DNA of 64,000 nt from Carboxylicivirga taeanensis (lineage in GTDB: Bacteria; Bacteroidota; Bacteroidia; Bacteroidales; Marinilabiliaceae): the NCBI RefSeq assembly GCF_051851475.1, contig NZ_JBPUSJ010000003.1, forward strand, positions 248,001 through 312,000, read 5' to 3'. Under the pieces are notes generated by a model that made no database searches, was not told the origin of the DNA, and saw nothing but the letters and a program-made list of their open reading frames with translations. Of this stretch, positions 52,048 to 60,590 are shown in pieces. Position numbers and translations under genes: made by a program. The stretch's first letter is position 1, and each line of letters begins with the position of its first letter.

Positions 52048-52122
52048 AGTAATACACAGTGAGACTGTTGCTGGGCCCAAAAAACAGACGCTGTAACTTG
52101 TTTAACCTTAATACTACAAGTT

Positions 52123-52626
52123 ATGAAAGCGAAATATCTATTAATACTGGTTGCACTTATTTCCACCAGTTGCTCAAAATCTGTACTGAGCGACATGGAA
52201 ATCACCGACCCACACCTTTTAAAAGTAAAGGTCAAAATTGAGCAGAACATCCATAATGAGAAGGAAGTACAGGTACTGATCAGGGATAGAAATAACCGTC
52301 CCGTGCAACTTTTAACAGGTATGGTGATTGTTAATGAGTGCACAACCCACTTTGACCGCGCAGAGGTGAATGCAGCCGGCACACGCGGATATATCTACCG
52401 CCCCTATGATCATGAGCAGCTATTCAAAATCACTATTTACTGGAACTCTTACGACTCACACACCTTTATTTTAAGTCCCCAAAACGGCTGGCCCGGCTTT
52501 AGGTACCCCGATTGTGATTGTCATTATCCTTATGAGCCAGAATACATCTCTGATCATTACGCACTTAAACCGGCCCCTTTCTATAACCAAGAAATAGATG
52601 TTGTTTACAACATCATCAACTGGTAG
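52123..52626 (+). CDS. Lipoprotein of unknown function
   Basis: 167 residues with a lipobox ISTSC (Cys17). The mature part reads like a single beta-sandwich domain; aromatic-rich near the end (NGWPGFRYPDCDCHYPYEPEY, split here at DCDC) with a Cys pair CDC that may bind metal or form a disulfide. I do not recognise the family. Single gene between the hybrid kinase and hutG. Confidence 0.7.
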   Translation: MKAKYLLILVALISTSCSKSVLSDMEITDPHLLKVKVKIEQNIHNEKEVQVLIRDRNNRPVQLLTGMVIVNECTTHFDRAEVNAAGTRGYIYRPYDHEQLFKITIYWNSYDSHTFILSPQNGWPGFRYPDCDCHYPYEPEYISDHYALKPAPFYNQEIDVVYNIINW

Positions 52627-52748
52627 TGGCGGGAGCTGAAGGAACGATAGATACTGAACGTTTGCAAGGGTGACAACGAATTAGCTTTATTGATGCAAAT
52701 CAGAAATTCTATGGATGAGAACGCCCATCTTTGCAAAAAACAAAAACC

Positions 52749-53738
52749 ATGCAAAGCAGATATCAGCCTTCAAGTCCCTGGAAAGGACGAGTGGACAGCA
52801 CTTCAGACACCAGTGCCTTCAGGTGGCACCAGGTTATTCGACCGATAAACCTGACAGCACCGCACTCTGCCATCAAAGGACGTATTAACATCTGTTTTTT
52901 AGGGTTCTGCTGTGATGAAGGTGTCAAGCGTAACCTTGGCAGGCCGGGTGCCTCCAAAGGGCCAGCCAGCATTCGCAAGGAGATGGCTAACTGGCCGGCG
53001 AACCATCAACCACATGTGCAGCTATTTGATGCCGGAGATATTACCTGCCGTGATAATAACCTGGAAGAAGCACAAAAGGCATTGGCCATAGCTGTACGAA
53101 CTATTTTAGATCACGGGTACTTTCCCATTCTGCTTGGTGGCGGCCATGAGATTGCCCTGGGACATTTCAATGGCATTCTTCAGGCAAAAGAAATGGCTCC
53201 GGCCATTATTAATTTTGATGCGCATCTGGATTTAAGGCCGGTTCGCGACAAAGGTTCATCTGGCACCATGTTTAACCAGATTTATCAGCTGTGCTTAGCA
53301 CACAACAAACCCTATAACTACCTTTGCATTGGACCTCAAACCTATGCTAATACGCCCAGCCTGTTTAACATGGCGGATGCCATTGGAGCAGAATATATCC
53401 TTGCCAAAGAAGTTAAACCATCAACCATTCAGCAGGTCGAAAACCAGATTCAAAACTACCTGATTGATAAAAGCATGGTTTACCTCACTCTATGCACCGA
53501 TGTGCTATCGGCAGCTCATGCGCCGGGTGTATCTGCTGTGCAGCCCTTTGGACTAGAACCTGATTTAGTGTTGCAGCTAATAAAAAGCATTATTACAACA
53601 GGTAAGGTTTGCAGCATCGATTTTGCTGAAGTATCGCCACGCTTCGATGCCGACAACCGCACAGCCAAGCTAATTGCCGTTTATATCTACGCGGTTATCA
53701 ACTCTCTTATTGACTTGCCCCTTAACCAATCGCACTAA
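52749..53738 (+). CDS. hutG: Formimidoylglutamase (arginase superfamily)
   Basis: Last step of histidine degradation: hydrolyses N-formimidoyl-glutamate to glutamate and formamide with a binuclear Mn centre. 329 residues. Motifs: LGGGHEIALGHF, INFDAHLDLRP and LCTDVLSAAHAPGVSA. In the last motif the first Asp of the usual D-x-D ligand pair is Cys (C-T-D), which I believe is shared by some Bacteroidetes members but deserves checking. ATG at 52749 is used in place of a TTG six codons earlier. Its 3' end overlaps the convergent Crp/Fnr gene by 17 bp. Confidence 0.88.
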   Translation: MQSRYQPSSPWKGRVDSTSDTSAFRWHQVIRPINLTAPHSAIKGRINICFLGFCCDEGVKRNLGRPGASKGPASIRKEMANWPANHQPHVQLFDAGDITCRDNNLEEAQKALAIAVRTILDHGYFPILLGGGHEIALGHFNGILQAKEMAPAIINFDAHLDLRPVRDKGSSGTMFNQIYQLCLAHNKPYNYLCIGPQTYANTPSLFNMADAIGAEYILAKEVKPSTIQQVENQIQNYLIDKSMVYLTLCTDVLSAAHAPGVSAVQPFGLEPDLVLQLIKSIITTGKVCSIDFAEVSPRFDADNRTAKLIAVYIYAVINSLIDLPLNQSH

Positions 53739-54417
53739 TCTCCAGAAGCTTATCAGCATCCAAAATTTCAATCTCGTTACAATGAATGGCAATTAAGCCT
53801 TCTTCCTTAAACCGTGTAAGAATCCGTGTTGTACTTTCGATAGACATACTTGCCAGCTCCGATAAATCTTTGCGAGTTAATTGTAGCGGAAACTTGTCCT
53901 GCTTATAAATGCGTTGTGCCAAACAAAGCAACACATCGGCCAGGCGACCATAAGTTTGCTTTTTGGTTAAGCAAAAGAAACGACCATTTATAATCACAGA
54001 GTTTTCAGCAAGTAAGCTGATAATCTGCATGGCAAACTGGGCATTGTTTTCGATGAGTTTTTTAAACGCGCCAATTTCAATGAGTTTCACAGTTGAATTC
54101 ATATAGGTTTGAGCGCTGTATGGAAAGGTATTGTTTCCATCGAACAAAGCCGGCAACCCAATGATATTAACCGGGGGGAGTATTTTAAGGATCAACGAAT
54201 CATTACCATTCTCCAGATAAATCTTTGCCAATCCTTCTTTCATAATCATAATATGGGAGGCAAAAGACCCCTGTTTGCAGATGATTTCTCCCTGCTTATA
54301 GTCAACTTCAACACTGCTTTTTTCAACAAAAGCGATTTCTTCGTCCGATAAAGTGTCGAAGCAGCAAAGTGGATTTTCTCCAACAGAACATCCGGTATAA
54401 ACAACAGATTTTGGCAT
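53722..54417 (-). CDS. Crp/Fnr family transcriptional regulator
   Basis: 231 residues: a cyclic-nucleotide-binding fold (about 25-145; YKQGEIICKQGSFASHIMIMKEG), dimer helix, and a winged helix-turn-helix (about 165-228; LTRKDLSELASMSIESTTRILTRFKEEGLI). The N-terminus has cysteines at 10, 18 and 19 (TGCSVGENPLCCF), reminiscent of, but not identical to, the Fe-S cysteines of FNR. It is divergent from the octahaem cytochrome operon, and two FNR-type palindromes lie between them, so it most likely controls that operon and itself. Confidence 0.92.
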   Translation of the reverse strand: MPKSVVYTGCSVGENPLCCFDTLSDEEIAFVEKSSVEVDYKQGEIICKQGSFASHIMIMKEGLAKIYLENGNDSLILKILPPVNIIGLPALFDGNNTFPYSAQTYMNSTVKLIEIGAFKKLIENNAQFAMQIISLLAENSVIINGRFFCLTKKQTYGRLADVLLCLAQRIYKQDKFPLQLTRKDLSELASMSIESTTRILTRFKEEGLIAIHCNEIEILDADKLLEISAIG

Positions 54418-54483
54418 ATCTTTAACTTTAAAGAGTTAGGTAAATATATATAATAAGTCCTTATTTCAGACACCTCCTGCCAG

Positions 54484-54495
54484 TGATTTAAATCA
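54484..54495. promoter_or_regulatory. FNR/CRP-type palindrome near the regulator gene
   Basis: TGATTTAAATCA, a perfect TGAT-N4-ATCA core, centred 72 bp upstream of the regulator start codon. Possible autoregulatory site. Confidence 0.6.
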
Positions 54496-54623
54496 TCTTT
54501 ATCACACTGTCTATCAACCACAAACAAGCAGCTTTTTTCAAAGCCGCACCATTCCTAGTGTAATGATACATAAAATATATCGTCGGGTAACAGGCTATGA
54601 GCTGTAACGCATCATATTTTTTA

Positions 54624-54637
54624 TTGATCTGCATCAA
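54624..54637. promoter_or_regulatory. Perfect FNR box upstream of the octahaem operon
   Basis: TTGATCTGCATCAA is an exact TTGAT-N4-ATCAA. It is centred about 96 bp before the start predicted from the -7 element at 54715-54722, in the range used by class I activators. Confidence 0.72.
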
Positions 54638-54714
54638 ACGAAGTGCAAATCAGATACTTCATAAACAGGGTTTTGTTGCCTGGCTGTTTATATAGAGAAA
54701 AAATTCTTCAAAGT

Positions 54715-54722
54715 TAATTTTG
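54715..54722 (+). promoter_or_regulatory. -7 element of the octahaem cytochrome operon
   Basis: TAATTTTG (TAnnTTTG) 17 bp before the ATG. No -33 element is apparent, consistent with dependence on an activator. Confidence 0.6.
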
Positions 54723-54739
54723 CTTCAAATCCAATTAAT

Positions 54740-56335
54740 ATGAAAAATCAAATCTCTAAATCAGTGATGGCCTTATTGGTAAGCTTATTGCTCCCGCTTG
54801 CCGTAATGCTGTTAACCGTTAGGGTCGCCGCCCATCGTGGTACACCTGAGGCAGTTGATATTGAGCTCAAAGCTGCTCATATATCATCGGTTGACCATTC
54901 ACAGTTTGCTATTCTCCAGCAAAACTTTGAGTCTCCTCACGAGGTCACAGCAGCCTGCCTGTCGTGTCATACCGGTCGCGATGAAGAAATCATGGCAACG
55001 GCCCACTGGAAATGGGAGCGCGAAGAAGAAATACCAGGCAGAGGGCTTGTTTCGGTAGGCAAAAAAAATCTTCTGAACAACTTCTGCACGGGCGCTAACG
55101 GCAATAATGGTTCATGCATGCGTTGCCACATTGGACTGGGCTGGAAAGACAAGTCCTTTGACTTTACCGATAACCACAACATTGATTGCCTGGTCTGCCA
55201 CGACCAGACAGATACTTATTTCAAACAAAAAGGCCAGGGAGGTCTACCTGCCAGTATTGAAACGGCCAATGCGGAGTTTCAGGTGCCTGACTATCCGTAT
55301 GTAGCTCAAAACGTGGGATTGCCCCAAAAGGAAAACTGCGGCATTTGCCATTTTTACGGTGGAGGTGGCAATAATGTCAAACATGGCGATTTGGAAGAAG
55401 CCTTGCTAAGCTGTTCAAAAGACGTTGATATCCACATGGCCATGGATGGCCCGGATATGGCCTGCATCGACTGCCATACTACCGAACGCCATAATATCAA
55501 AGGCAAGCTTTATTCGGTATCATCAGCCAACCATAACCGCATTGCTTGTGATCAATGCCATAGCACTACACCTCACAACGACAAATTATTAGACAACCAT
55601 TTTGAAAAAGTGGCCTGCCAAACTTGTCACATACCGGTTTATGCCAAAGCCAATGCCACCAAACTCTATTGGGACTGGTCTTCAGCCGGCCGCACCGATG
55701 AGCATGGAAATGGCTATTCTGAAGATGATGCCGATGGCAACCACAACTACCTGTCTATTAAGGGTAACTTTGTATGGGATAACCATGTGCAACCCGAATA
55801 CTACTGGTTCAACGGAACAGCCGATCATTATCTGTCGACCGACACCATTTCAGAAGTTCCGGTAAAAATCAATACCCTTTTTGGTGAATACCGCGATTCA
55901 ACTGCCAAGATATGGCCTGTAAAAGTGCATCGTGGCAAGCAAATTTACGATACCGAGTACAACACCCTCATCAGCTTAAAACTTTGGGCCCCTGAAAAGG
56001 GTGAAGGAGCGTTCTGGAAAGATTTTGACTGGGACACTGCAGCACGCTTGGGAATGGAATACAACGACCGTCCCTACAGTGGCCAATACGACTTTATTGC
56101 ATCGGAAGTATATTGGCCCATCAACCACATGGTGTCGCCAAAAGAGCATACTTTAAGTTGCACCGAATGTCACCAGCGTGATGGTCGCCTGGATAGTCTC
56201 ACCGATTTCTATTTACCAGGCCGCGACTACAATAAAACCGTTGACTATGCGGGTTTTGGTCTTATCTTCCTTACCCTGATTGGTATTGTTGCACATTTCA
56301 CAGGACGCATCATCGCCTTTTTCAAAAATCGATAA
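54740..56335 (+). CDS. Octahaem c-type cytochrome, tetrathionate reductase (OTR) family
   Basis: A 531-residue exported multihaem cytochrome. Eight C-x-x-C-H motifs begin at residues 73, 126, 150, 200, 242, 270, 293 and 474, as in octahaem tetrathionate reductases, which reduce tetrathionate and, in vitro, nitrite and hydroxylamine. The N-terminus is a signal anchor (about 8-31) and a C-terminal TM helix (about 503-527) should hold the haem domain on the periplasmic face. After haem 2 the segment GWKDK offers candidate lysines for the unusual lysine-ligated active haem of this family. The cytochrome b gene starts 2 bp downstream. True substrate unproven; the rhodanese partners favour a sulfur compound. 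Confidence 0.9.
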   Translation: MKNQISKSVMALLVSLLLPLAVMLLTVRVAAHRGTPEAVDIELKAAHISSVDHSQFAILQQNFESPHEVTAACLSCHTGRDEEIMATAHWKWEREEEIPGRGLVSVGKKNLLNNFCTGANGNNGSCMRCHIGLGWKDKSFDFTDNHNIDCLVCHDQTDTYFKQKGQGGLPASIETANAEFQVPDYPYVAQNVGLPQKENCGICHFYGGGGNNVKHGDLEEALLSCSKDVDIHMAMDGPDMACIDCHTTERHNIKGKLYSVSSANHNRIACDQCHSTTPHNDKLLDNHFEKVACQTCHIPVYAKANATKLYWDWSSAGRTDEHGNGYSEDDADGNHNYLSIKGNFVWDNHVQPEYYWFNGTADHYLSTDTISEVPVKINTLFGEYRDSTAKIWPVKVHRGKQIYDTEYNTLISLKLWAPEKGEGAFWKDFDWDTAARLGMEYNDRPYSGQYDFIASEVYWPINHMVSPKEHTLSCTECHQRDGRLDSLTDFYLPGRDYNKTVDYAGFGLIFLTLIGIVAHFTGRIIAFFKNR

Positions 56336-56337
56336 CT

Positions 56338-56958
56338 ATGGAAAAAGTAAAAATATACAGCCGCTTTGAGCGCTTTTGGCATTGGACACAAATGATGCTC
56401 ATTCTTTTACTCATTATCACCGGATTTGAGATTCACGGAACTTTTAAAGCTCTGGGATTTGAAACCTCTGTGCGACTGCATTCTGCAGCTGGCTGGGCAT
56501 TTTTAATCCTCACTATCTTCGCTATTTTCTGGATGCTGGTCACGGGTCAGAGTCGCCAGTTCGTACCTGTGCGAAATAATGTCAAATCCCAAATCATGTA
56601 TTACCTATCGGGGATCTTTAAAAAGGAGCCTCACCCTGTTAAAAAAACGGTAGACAGCAAACTCAATCCCTTACAACGTATCATCTATTTTGGATTGATC
56701 ATCCTGGTGTTTCCGGTACAGCTGTTAACCGGATTCTCCTACCTGTTTTTTCACTATCCCGATAAGCCTTTTGCTTTTGAAGGATTGGAAACCATTGCTG
56801 TGCTGCACACATTAGGAGCCTTTTTATTAGTGGCTTTTGTGCTGGCCCATCTGTACTTGATTACCACCGGACATACTATTACCTCCAACCTGCAAGCCAT
56901 GATAACGGGTTATGAAGAACTGGAGGACGAAGCACAAAGCGAAACAGCTATCAATTAA
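56338..56958 (+). CDS. Membrane cytochrome b (b561/hydrogenase-type)
   Basis: 206 residues with four TM helices (about 17-35, 48-68, 113-135, 155-177). Histidines in FWHWTQ, VRLHSAAGW, VLHTLGAF and LAHLYLI are placed to ligate two haems b. Proteins of this type oxidise quinol and pass electrons to periplasmic partners. Encoded 2 bp after the octahaem cytochrome, so it is the natural electron donor to it. Confidence 0.92.
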   Translation: MEKVKIYSRFERFWHWTQMMLILLLIITGFEIHGTFKALGFETSVRLHSAAGWAFLILTIFAIFWMLVTGQSRQFVPVRNNVKSQIMYYLSGIFKKEPHPVKKTVDSKLNPLQRIIYFGLIILVFPVQLLTGFSYLFFHYPDKPFAFEGLETIAVLHTLGAFLLVAFVLAHLYLITTGHTITSNLQAMITGYEELEDEAQSETAIN

Positions 56959-57017
56959 AAAAAATGCACCATGCTATCCAGGCAAATAAGCTCTGCATAG
57001 CCAATAAATTACTAAAC

Positions 57018-57527
57018 ATGAAACATCTATTTGCATACCTCATGTGCCTGCTGGTTGTAACTAGTTGCCAGATGGCACCAACCAACCTGAGTGTAGACGA
57101 CATGGTAAAAAATGCCGCCGAAGTAGTGACCTACACCACTGCCGACCAATTGATGAAAATAATGCAGTCGGACGAAGTATTTACGGTTATCGATGTGCGG
57201 CAAAACAATGAGCACTATTACGGCTTTATCCCCGGCTCGGTAAACGTACCACGCGGTAGTATGGAGTTCAATATTGGAACCGAAGCCTTTTGGGAGTCCG
57301 AAGGCTTGTATGTGCCGCAGAAAGAAGAAACCCTTGTCCTCTATTGTAAAAAAGGCAAACGTTCTACTCTGGCCGCTCAAACCCTGCTTCAAATGGGCTA
57401 CAAAAAGGTACTGGTATTGGAGGGCGGCTGGAAAAGCTGGGAATTAACCTATCCCGACTTTTGCGATAAGAACCTGGACATGTTAGCCGGCGGCCCTGCC
57501 AAGCACGATGATGGCGGCGGTTGCTAA
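57018..57527 (+). CDS. Rhodanese-domain lipoprotein
   Basis: 169 residues. Lipobox VVTSC (Cys17), so it is membrane-anchored outside the cytoplasm. One rhodanese domain (about 38-147) with the active-site Cys110 in LYCKKGKRST. The C-terminus ends D-D-G-G-G-C, a terminal Cys that could accept persulfide or bind metal. The ATG at 57018 is preferred because it yields a clean lipoprotein signal; an ATG 54 bp upstream would bury it. 59 bp after the cytochrome b gene. Confidence 0.88.
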   Translation: MKHLFAYLMCLLVVTSCQMAPTNLSVDDMVKNAAEVVTYTTADQLMKIMQSDEVFTVIDVRQNNEHYYGFIPGSVNVPRGSMEFNIGTEAFWESEGLYVPQKEETLVLYCKKGKRSTLAAQTLLQMGYKKVLVLEGGWKSWELTYPDFCDKNLDMLAGGPAKHDDGGGC

Positions 57528-57596
57528 GAACTATAAACCGCCCAATACAAAGTATTAAACAACAAACTATTCTTTAATTAATAAATCCTTGAAATT

Positions 57597-58592
57597 ATGA
57601 AAAATCTATTTCGCAACTTTTATTTACTACTGGCCATAAGTACATTAGCTTTTACAGCTTGTAAAGATGACACTGACCCTACTGCCACCATTAATCCTGC
57701 TGAAACACTGATGGACTATCTGGTGGAAACAGATATGGATTTGAACCATGTTCTTAAGAACAGCGATGGACAAAAATTTGTGATGGCAGCGCCGGCCGAT
57801 GGCAATCTGAGTAGTAAATACATCATCGATATCAGAAGTGCTGAGGCCTTTAATAGTGGACATATTGCCAATGCGGTGAATGTACCCGATTTTAAGAACA
57901 TCCTGACCGAGGCAGCCAAAGCCGATCAGCCCATACTCGTGGTGTGCTATACCGGCCAAACAGCTTGCTACGCCACTTCCCTATTAAGATTGTACGGCTA
58001 CCACGATGCTCAGGCCTTAAAATGGGGCATGTCAGGATGGAATGAAGCAACAGCCGGTCCATGGGATAACGCTATTGGCGATATTAGTGAAGGACATAAC
58101 AACTGGTCATTCAATGCCGCAGAGCCGGCATTAGGTGTCTTTGAAGCTCCGCAGTTTATCTCTACAGCACTCGAAGGTGAAGCCATTCTAAAAGAACGGG
58201 TTGAGTACATTGTTGCGCAAGGCTTTAAAGGGGTAGAAGCCACAGATGTATTAGAGAGTCCAAGCACTTACTTCATCAATAACTACTTTAACACAACAGA
58301 TTACAGTGCTTTTGGGCATGTTGATGGCGCCTACCGGATGAATCCACTATTGGTGAGCCCCGGCTCAACTGAAGAAGCCGCAGTAACCAACATCGATCCA
58401 TCAAAAAAGGTAGTAACCTATTGCTATACCGGACAAACATCGGCCGTTATTACAGCGTACCTGAGGGTGCTGGGCTACGATGCTTATAGTCTGAAATTTG
58501 GCATGAATAAGCTATTCAACTCAAGTGCTGCCTGGACTGCTAATCAGTGGAGAGGTGACTCCAGCCCTAAGAATCTGCCCCTTGAACAATAA
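57597..58592 (+). CDS. Tandem rhodanese-domain lipoprotein
   Basis: 331 residues. Lipobox AFTAC (Cys22). Two rhodanese folds (about 60-155 and 205-305), each with an active-site cysteine in the same loop: Cys117 in VVCYTGQTACY and Cys276 in TYCYTGQTSAV. Both could carry persulfide sulfur, implying sulfur transfer at the periplasmic face. Lies between the single-domain rhodanese and the porin. Confidence 0.9.
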   Translation: MKNLFRNFYLLLAISTLAFTACKDDTDPTATINPAETLMDYLVETDMDLNHVLKNSDGQKFVMAAPADGNLSSKYIIDIRSAEAFNSGHIANAVNVPDFKNILTEAAKADQPILVVCYTGQTACYATSLLRLYGYHDAQALKWGMSGWNEATAGPWDNAIGDISEGHNNWSFNAAEPALGVFEAPQFISTALEGEAILKERVEYIVAQGFKGVEATDVLESPSTYFINNYFNTTDYSAFGHVDGAYRMNPLLVSPGSTEEAAVTNIDPSKKVVTYCYTGQTSAVITAYLRVLGYDAYSLKFGMNKLFNSSAAWTANQWRGDSSPKNLPLEQ

Positions 58593-58652
58593 GCAAACGA
58601 CAATAAGCGACTCTAATAAAGCACTTGTATTCACTATCTTAATCAAATAGAC

Positions 58653-59666
58653 ATGATAAAAAACAGCATATTACTTCTTCTCACCGCCTGCCTGCTACTG
58701 CCACTAAGTGGCAAGGCTCAGGGGTGTGAAGAAGCTGCCGGAAGCGACGAAGCCCTCAAAGTGTTTGGGTTTTTACAGGCCGAATATGACCAGCAGTTTA
58801 CAGATGAAACAAGCAGTTCCTTCAGCTTCAGACGAGCCAGATTGGGAGCTACCGGCAACATCCCATACGATTTCTCCTATTATGTACTGATGGAAATGAG
58901 CCCCATGCTCAGCAGTAATGGCAGTGCCTATTTATTGGATGCCTTCATAACCTATAACCGCTGGGACTGGGCGAAAATTTCAATGGGTTCATTCAAAAAC
59001 CCATTCAGTATGGATCTGGGCGGAACAGCCTGCAGTGGCTTACACACCATCTTTCGCTCGCGAGCCGTTGATCAGCTGGTGGTACCACAACGCGACCTGG
59101 GCATAATGGTGCTGGGCGGCGACCGAAACACCTTCTTTCAATACCGCCTGGCTTATTTGAATGGAGCGGGCTTGAAAAAAGATAACAACAGCTCAAAAGA
59201 TGTGGTGGCACGCGCTATCTTTCATCCTTTCGAATTTTTATATGTGGGCGGCAGTTACCGCTTAGGTTATCCTACCAACGATGATGATAAGCGCACTTCC
59301 TACGCGGTTGAAGCAGAGTTTAAGCATGGCCCATTTAGGGCAATGGCTGAGTACATTGTGGACGAAGGCGAGTATGATCGCTCACTGGGTGGCGGTTGTG
59401 GGGGCGAACTCATTGCATTGGGCGATGAACGAAAAGGCGCCTACGTGCAAGCCATGTACATGACCAAATGGAATGTAGAACCGGTTTTCAAGTACGAGTT
59501 CTTTGATGCAGGCATTAACGACTATCGGGAAGACGTGATGACGTTTGGCGCCAATTACTTTTTCAACGACTGGACGCGCCTGCAGGTGAATTACCTCTAT
59601 CGTGCTGAAGACCCGTCAGAGATTAACAACGACGGCCTGTACGTACAATTACAAGTAAAATTCTAA
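58653..59666 (+). CDS. Outer-membrane porin, OprO/OprP-like
   Basis: 337 residues with a signal peptide (cut near GKAQ, residue 23). Repeated amphipathic strands (FGFLQAEYDQQF, FSFRRARLGATGNI, FSYYVLMEMSP, AKISMGSFKNPFSMD) and a terminal strand ending in Phe (YVQLQVKF) mark a beta-barrel of the phosphate-selective porin O/P type. Such porins admit anions, consistent with tetrathionate or thiosulfate uptake. It lies within the operon, 10 bp before the last rhodanese gene. Confidence 0.88.
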   Translation: MIKNSILLLLTACLLLPLSGKAQGCEEAAGSDEALKVFGFLQAEYDQQFTDETSSSFSFRRARLGATGNIPYDFSYYVLMEMSPMLSSNGSAYLLDAFITYNRWDWAKISMGSFKNPFSMDLGGTACSGLHTIFRSRAVDQLVVPQRDLGIMVLGGDRNTFFQYRLAYLNGAGLKKDNNSSKDVVARAIFHPFEFLYVGGSYRLGYPTNDDDKRTSYAVEAEFKHGPFRAMAEYIVDEGEYDRSLGGGCGGELIALGDERKGAYVQAMYMTKWNVEPVFKYEFFDAGINDYREDVMTFGANYFFNDWTRLQVNYLYRAEDPSEINNDGLYVQLQVKF

Positions 59667-59676
59667 CCCAAATAAA

Positions 59677-60516
59677 ATGAAGAAACTAGGAATAATAGCA
59701 GCTTTGCTCCTCTATATGACCGGGGCAATGGCCCAAGGTGATTTTATTTCGGTAAAAGAGCTGGCCGGCAAAATTAACGATTCGAAAGTGCTGATTTTTG
59801 ATGCACGCAAAGAAGCCGAATATAAACAAGTGCACATCCGCAACGCCATAAGCTTTCCGGTGGAAGCACTCTCGACCGAAACACCTGTGGAAGGAATTCT
59901 GAAAAGCGATGCAGAAGTAGCCAAAATTATGGGGGCACACGGTGTGGATTTTACCAAGGAAATTGTGCTCTATTGTAACAAAGGCAGCAACGCCGGACGC
60001 ATGTATTGGATCATGAAAATGATGGGAGCGCCAAATGTTAGACTCCTGGATGGGAATCTGGATGCCTGGAAAGCGGCGCGTAAACCTGTAACCCGCATGC
60101 CCAAAATGCCTAAAAAAACAACGGTAGTCGCTACACTCGATCGATCAAGCTATCTGACCATGGGTGATGTAGAAGTACAAAAAAGCAAAAGCAATGTCGT
60201 GCTGATTGATGCCCGGGCGGATAACTATTTCAATGGAACCGACCCCAAAAGCAAAGGCCACATTGAAGGAGCTGTAAGCATTAACTCTGACCTGATGCGT
60301 GATGAGCAAGGCCTACTTAAATCGAGCGAAGAGTTAAGTAAACTATTTGCCTCCAAAGGAGCCACTAAAGACAAAGCCATCATCTTGTATTGCCAGACAA
60401 GCACACGTGCCGGACTGTTATACACAATTTTAACCAGTAAATTAGGCTATAAAAATGTTAAAGTTTACGATGGTGCTTATAATGAATGGATAACAAGCAA
60501 TAAGGTTGTTGCTTAA
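59677..60516 (+). CDS. Periplasmic tandem rhodanese sulfurtransferase
   Basis: 279 residues with a cleavable signal peptide (MKKLGIIAALLLYMTGAMAQ). Two rhodanese domains (about 22-138 and 155-276), each with a cysteine: Cys100 in VLYCNKGSNAG and Cys239 in ILYCQTSTRAG. In most two-domain thiosulfate sulfurtransferases only the C-terminal domain keeps the Cys; here both do. Last gene of the operon, followed by a hairpin terminator. Confidence 0.9.
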   Translation: MKKLGIIAALLLYMTGAMAQGDFISVKELAGKINDSKVLIFDARKEAEYKQVHIRNAISFPVEALSTETPVEGILKSDAEVAKIMGAHGVDFTKEIVLYCNKGSNAGRMYWIMKMMGAPNVRLLDGNLDAWKAARKPVTRMPKMPKKTTVVATLDRSSYLTMGDVEVQKSKSNVVLIDARADNYFNGTDPKSKGHIEGAVSINSDLMRDEQGLLKSSEELSKLFASKGATKDKAIILYCQTSTRAGLLYTILTSKLGYKNVKVYDGAYNEWITSNKVVA

Positions 60517-60548
60517 TAATACCCTATAATCAGTTTATCTTGATTGTC

Positions 60549-60590
60549 AACAGGTTGCTTCAGAACGTTGAAGCGACCTGTTATCTTTTA
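60549..60590. terminator. Bidirectional terminator between the rhodanese operon and the four-TM gene
   Basis: AACAGGTTGCTTCA (60549-60562) pairs with TGAAGCGACCTGTT (60569-60582) over a 6-nt loop, with one G-U pair; ATCTTTT follows on the plus strand. Confidence 0.75.

Noticed and set aside
56964..57017. Earlier ATG for the rhodanese lipoprotein
   Set aside because: It would place 18 residues before a typical lipoprotein signal peptide.
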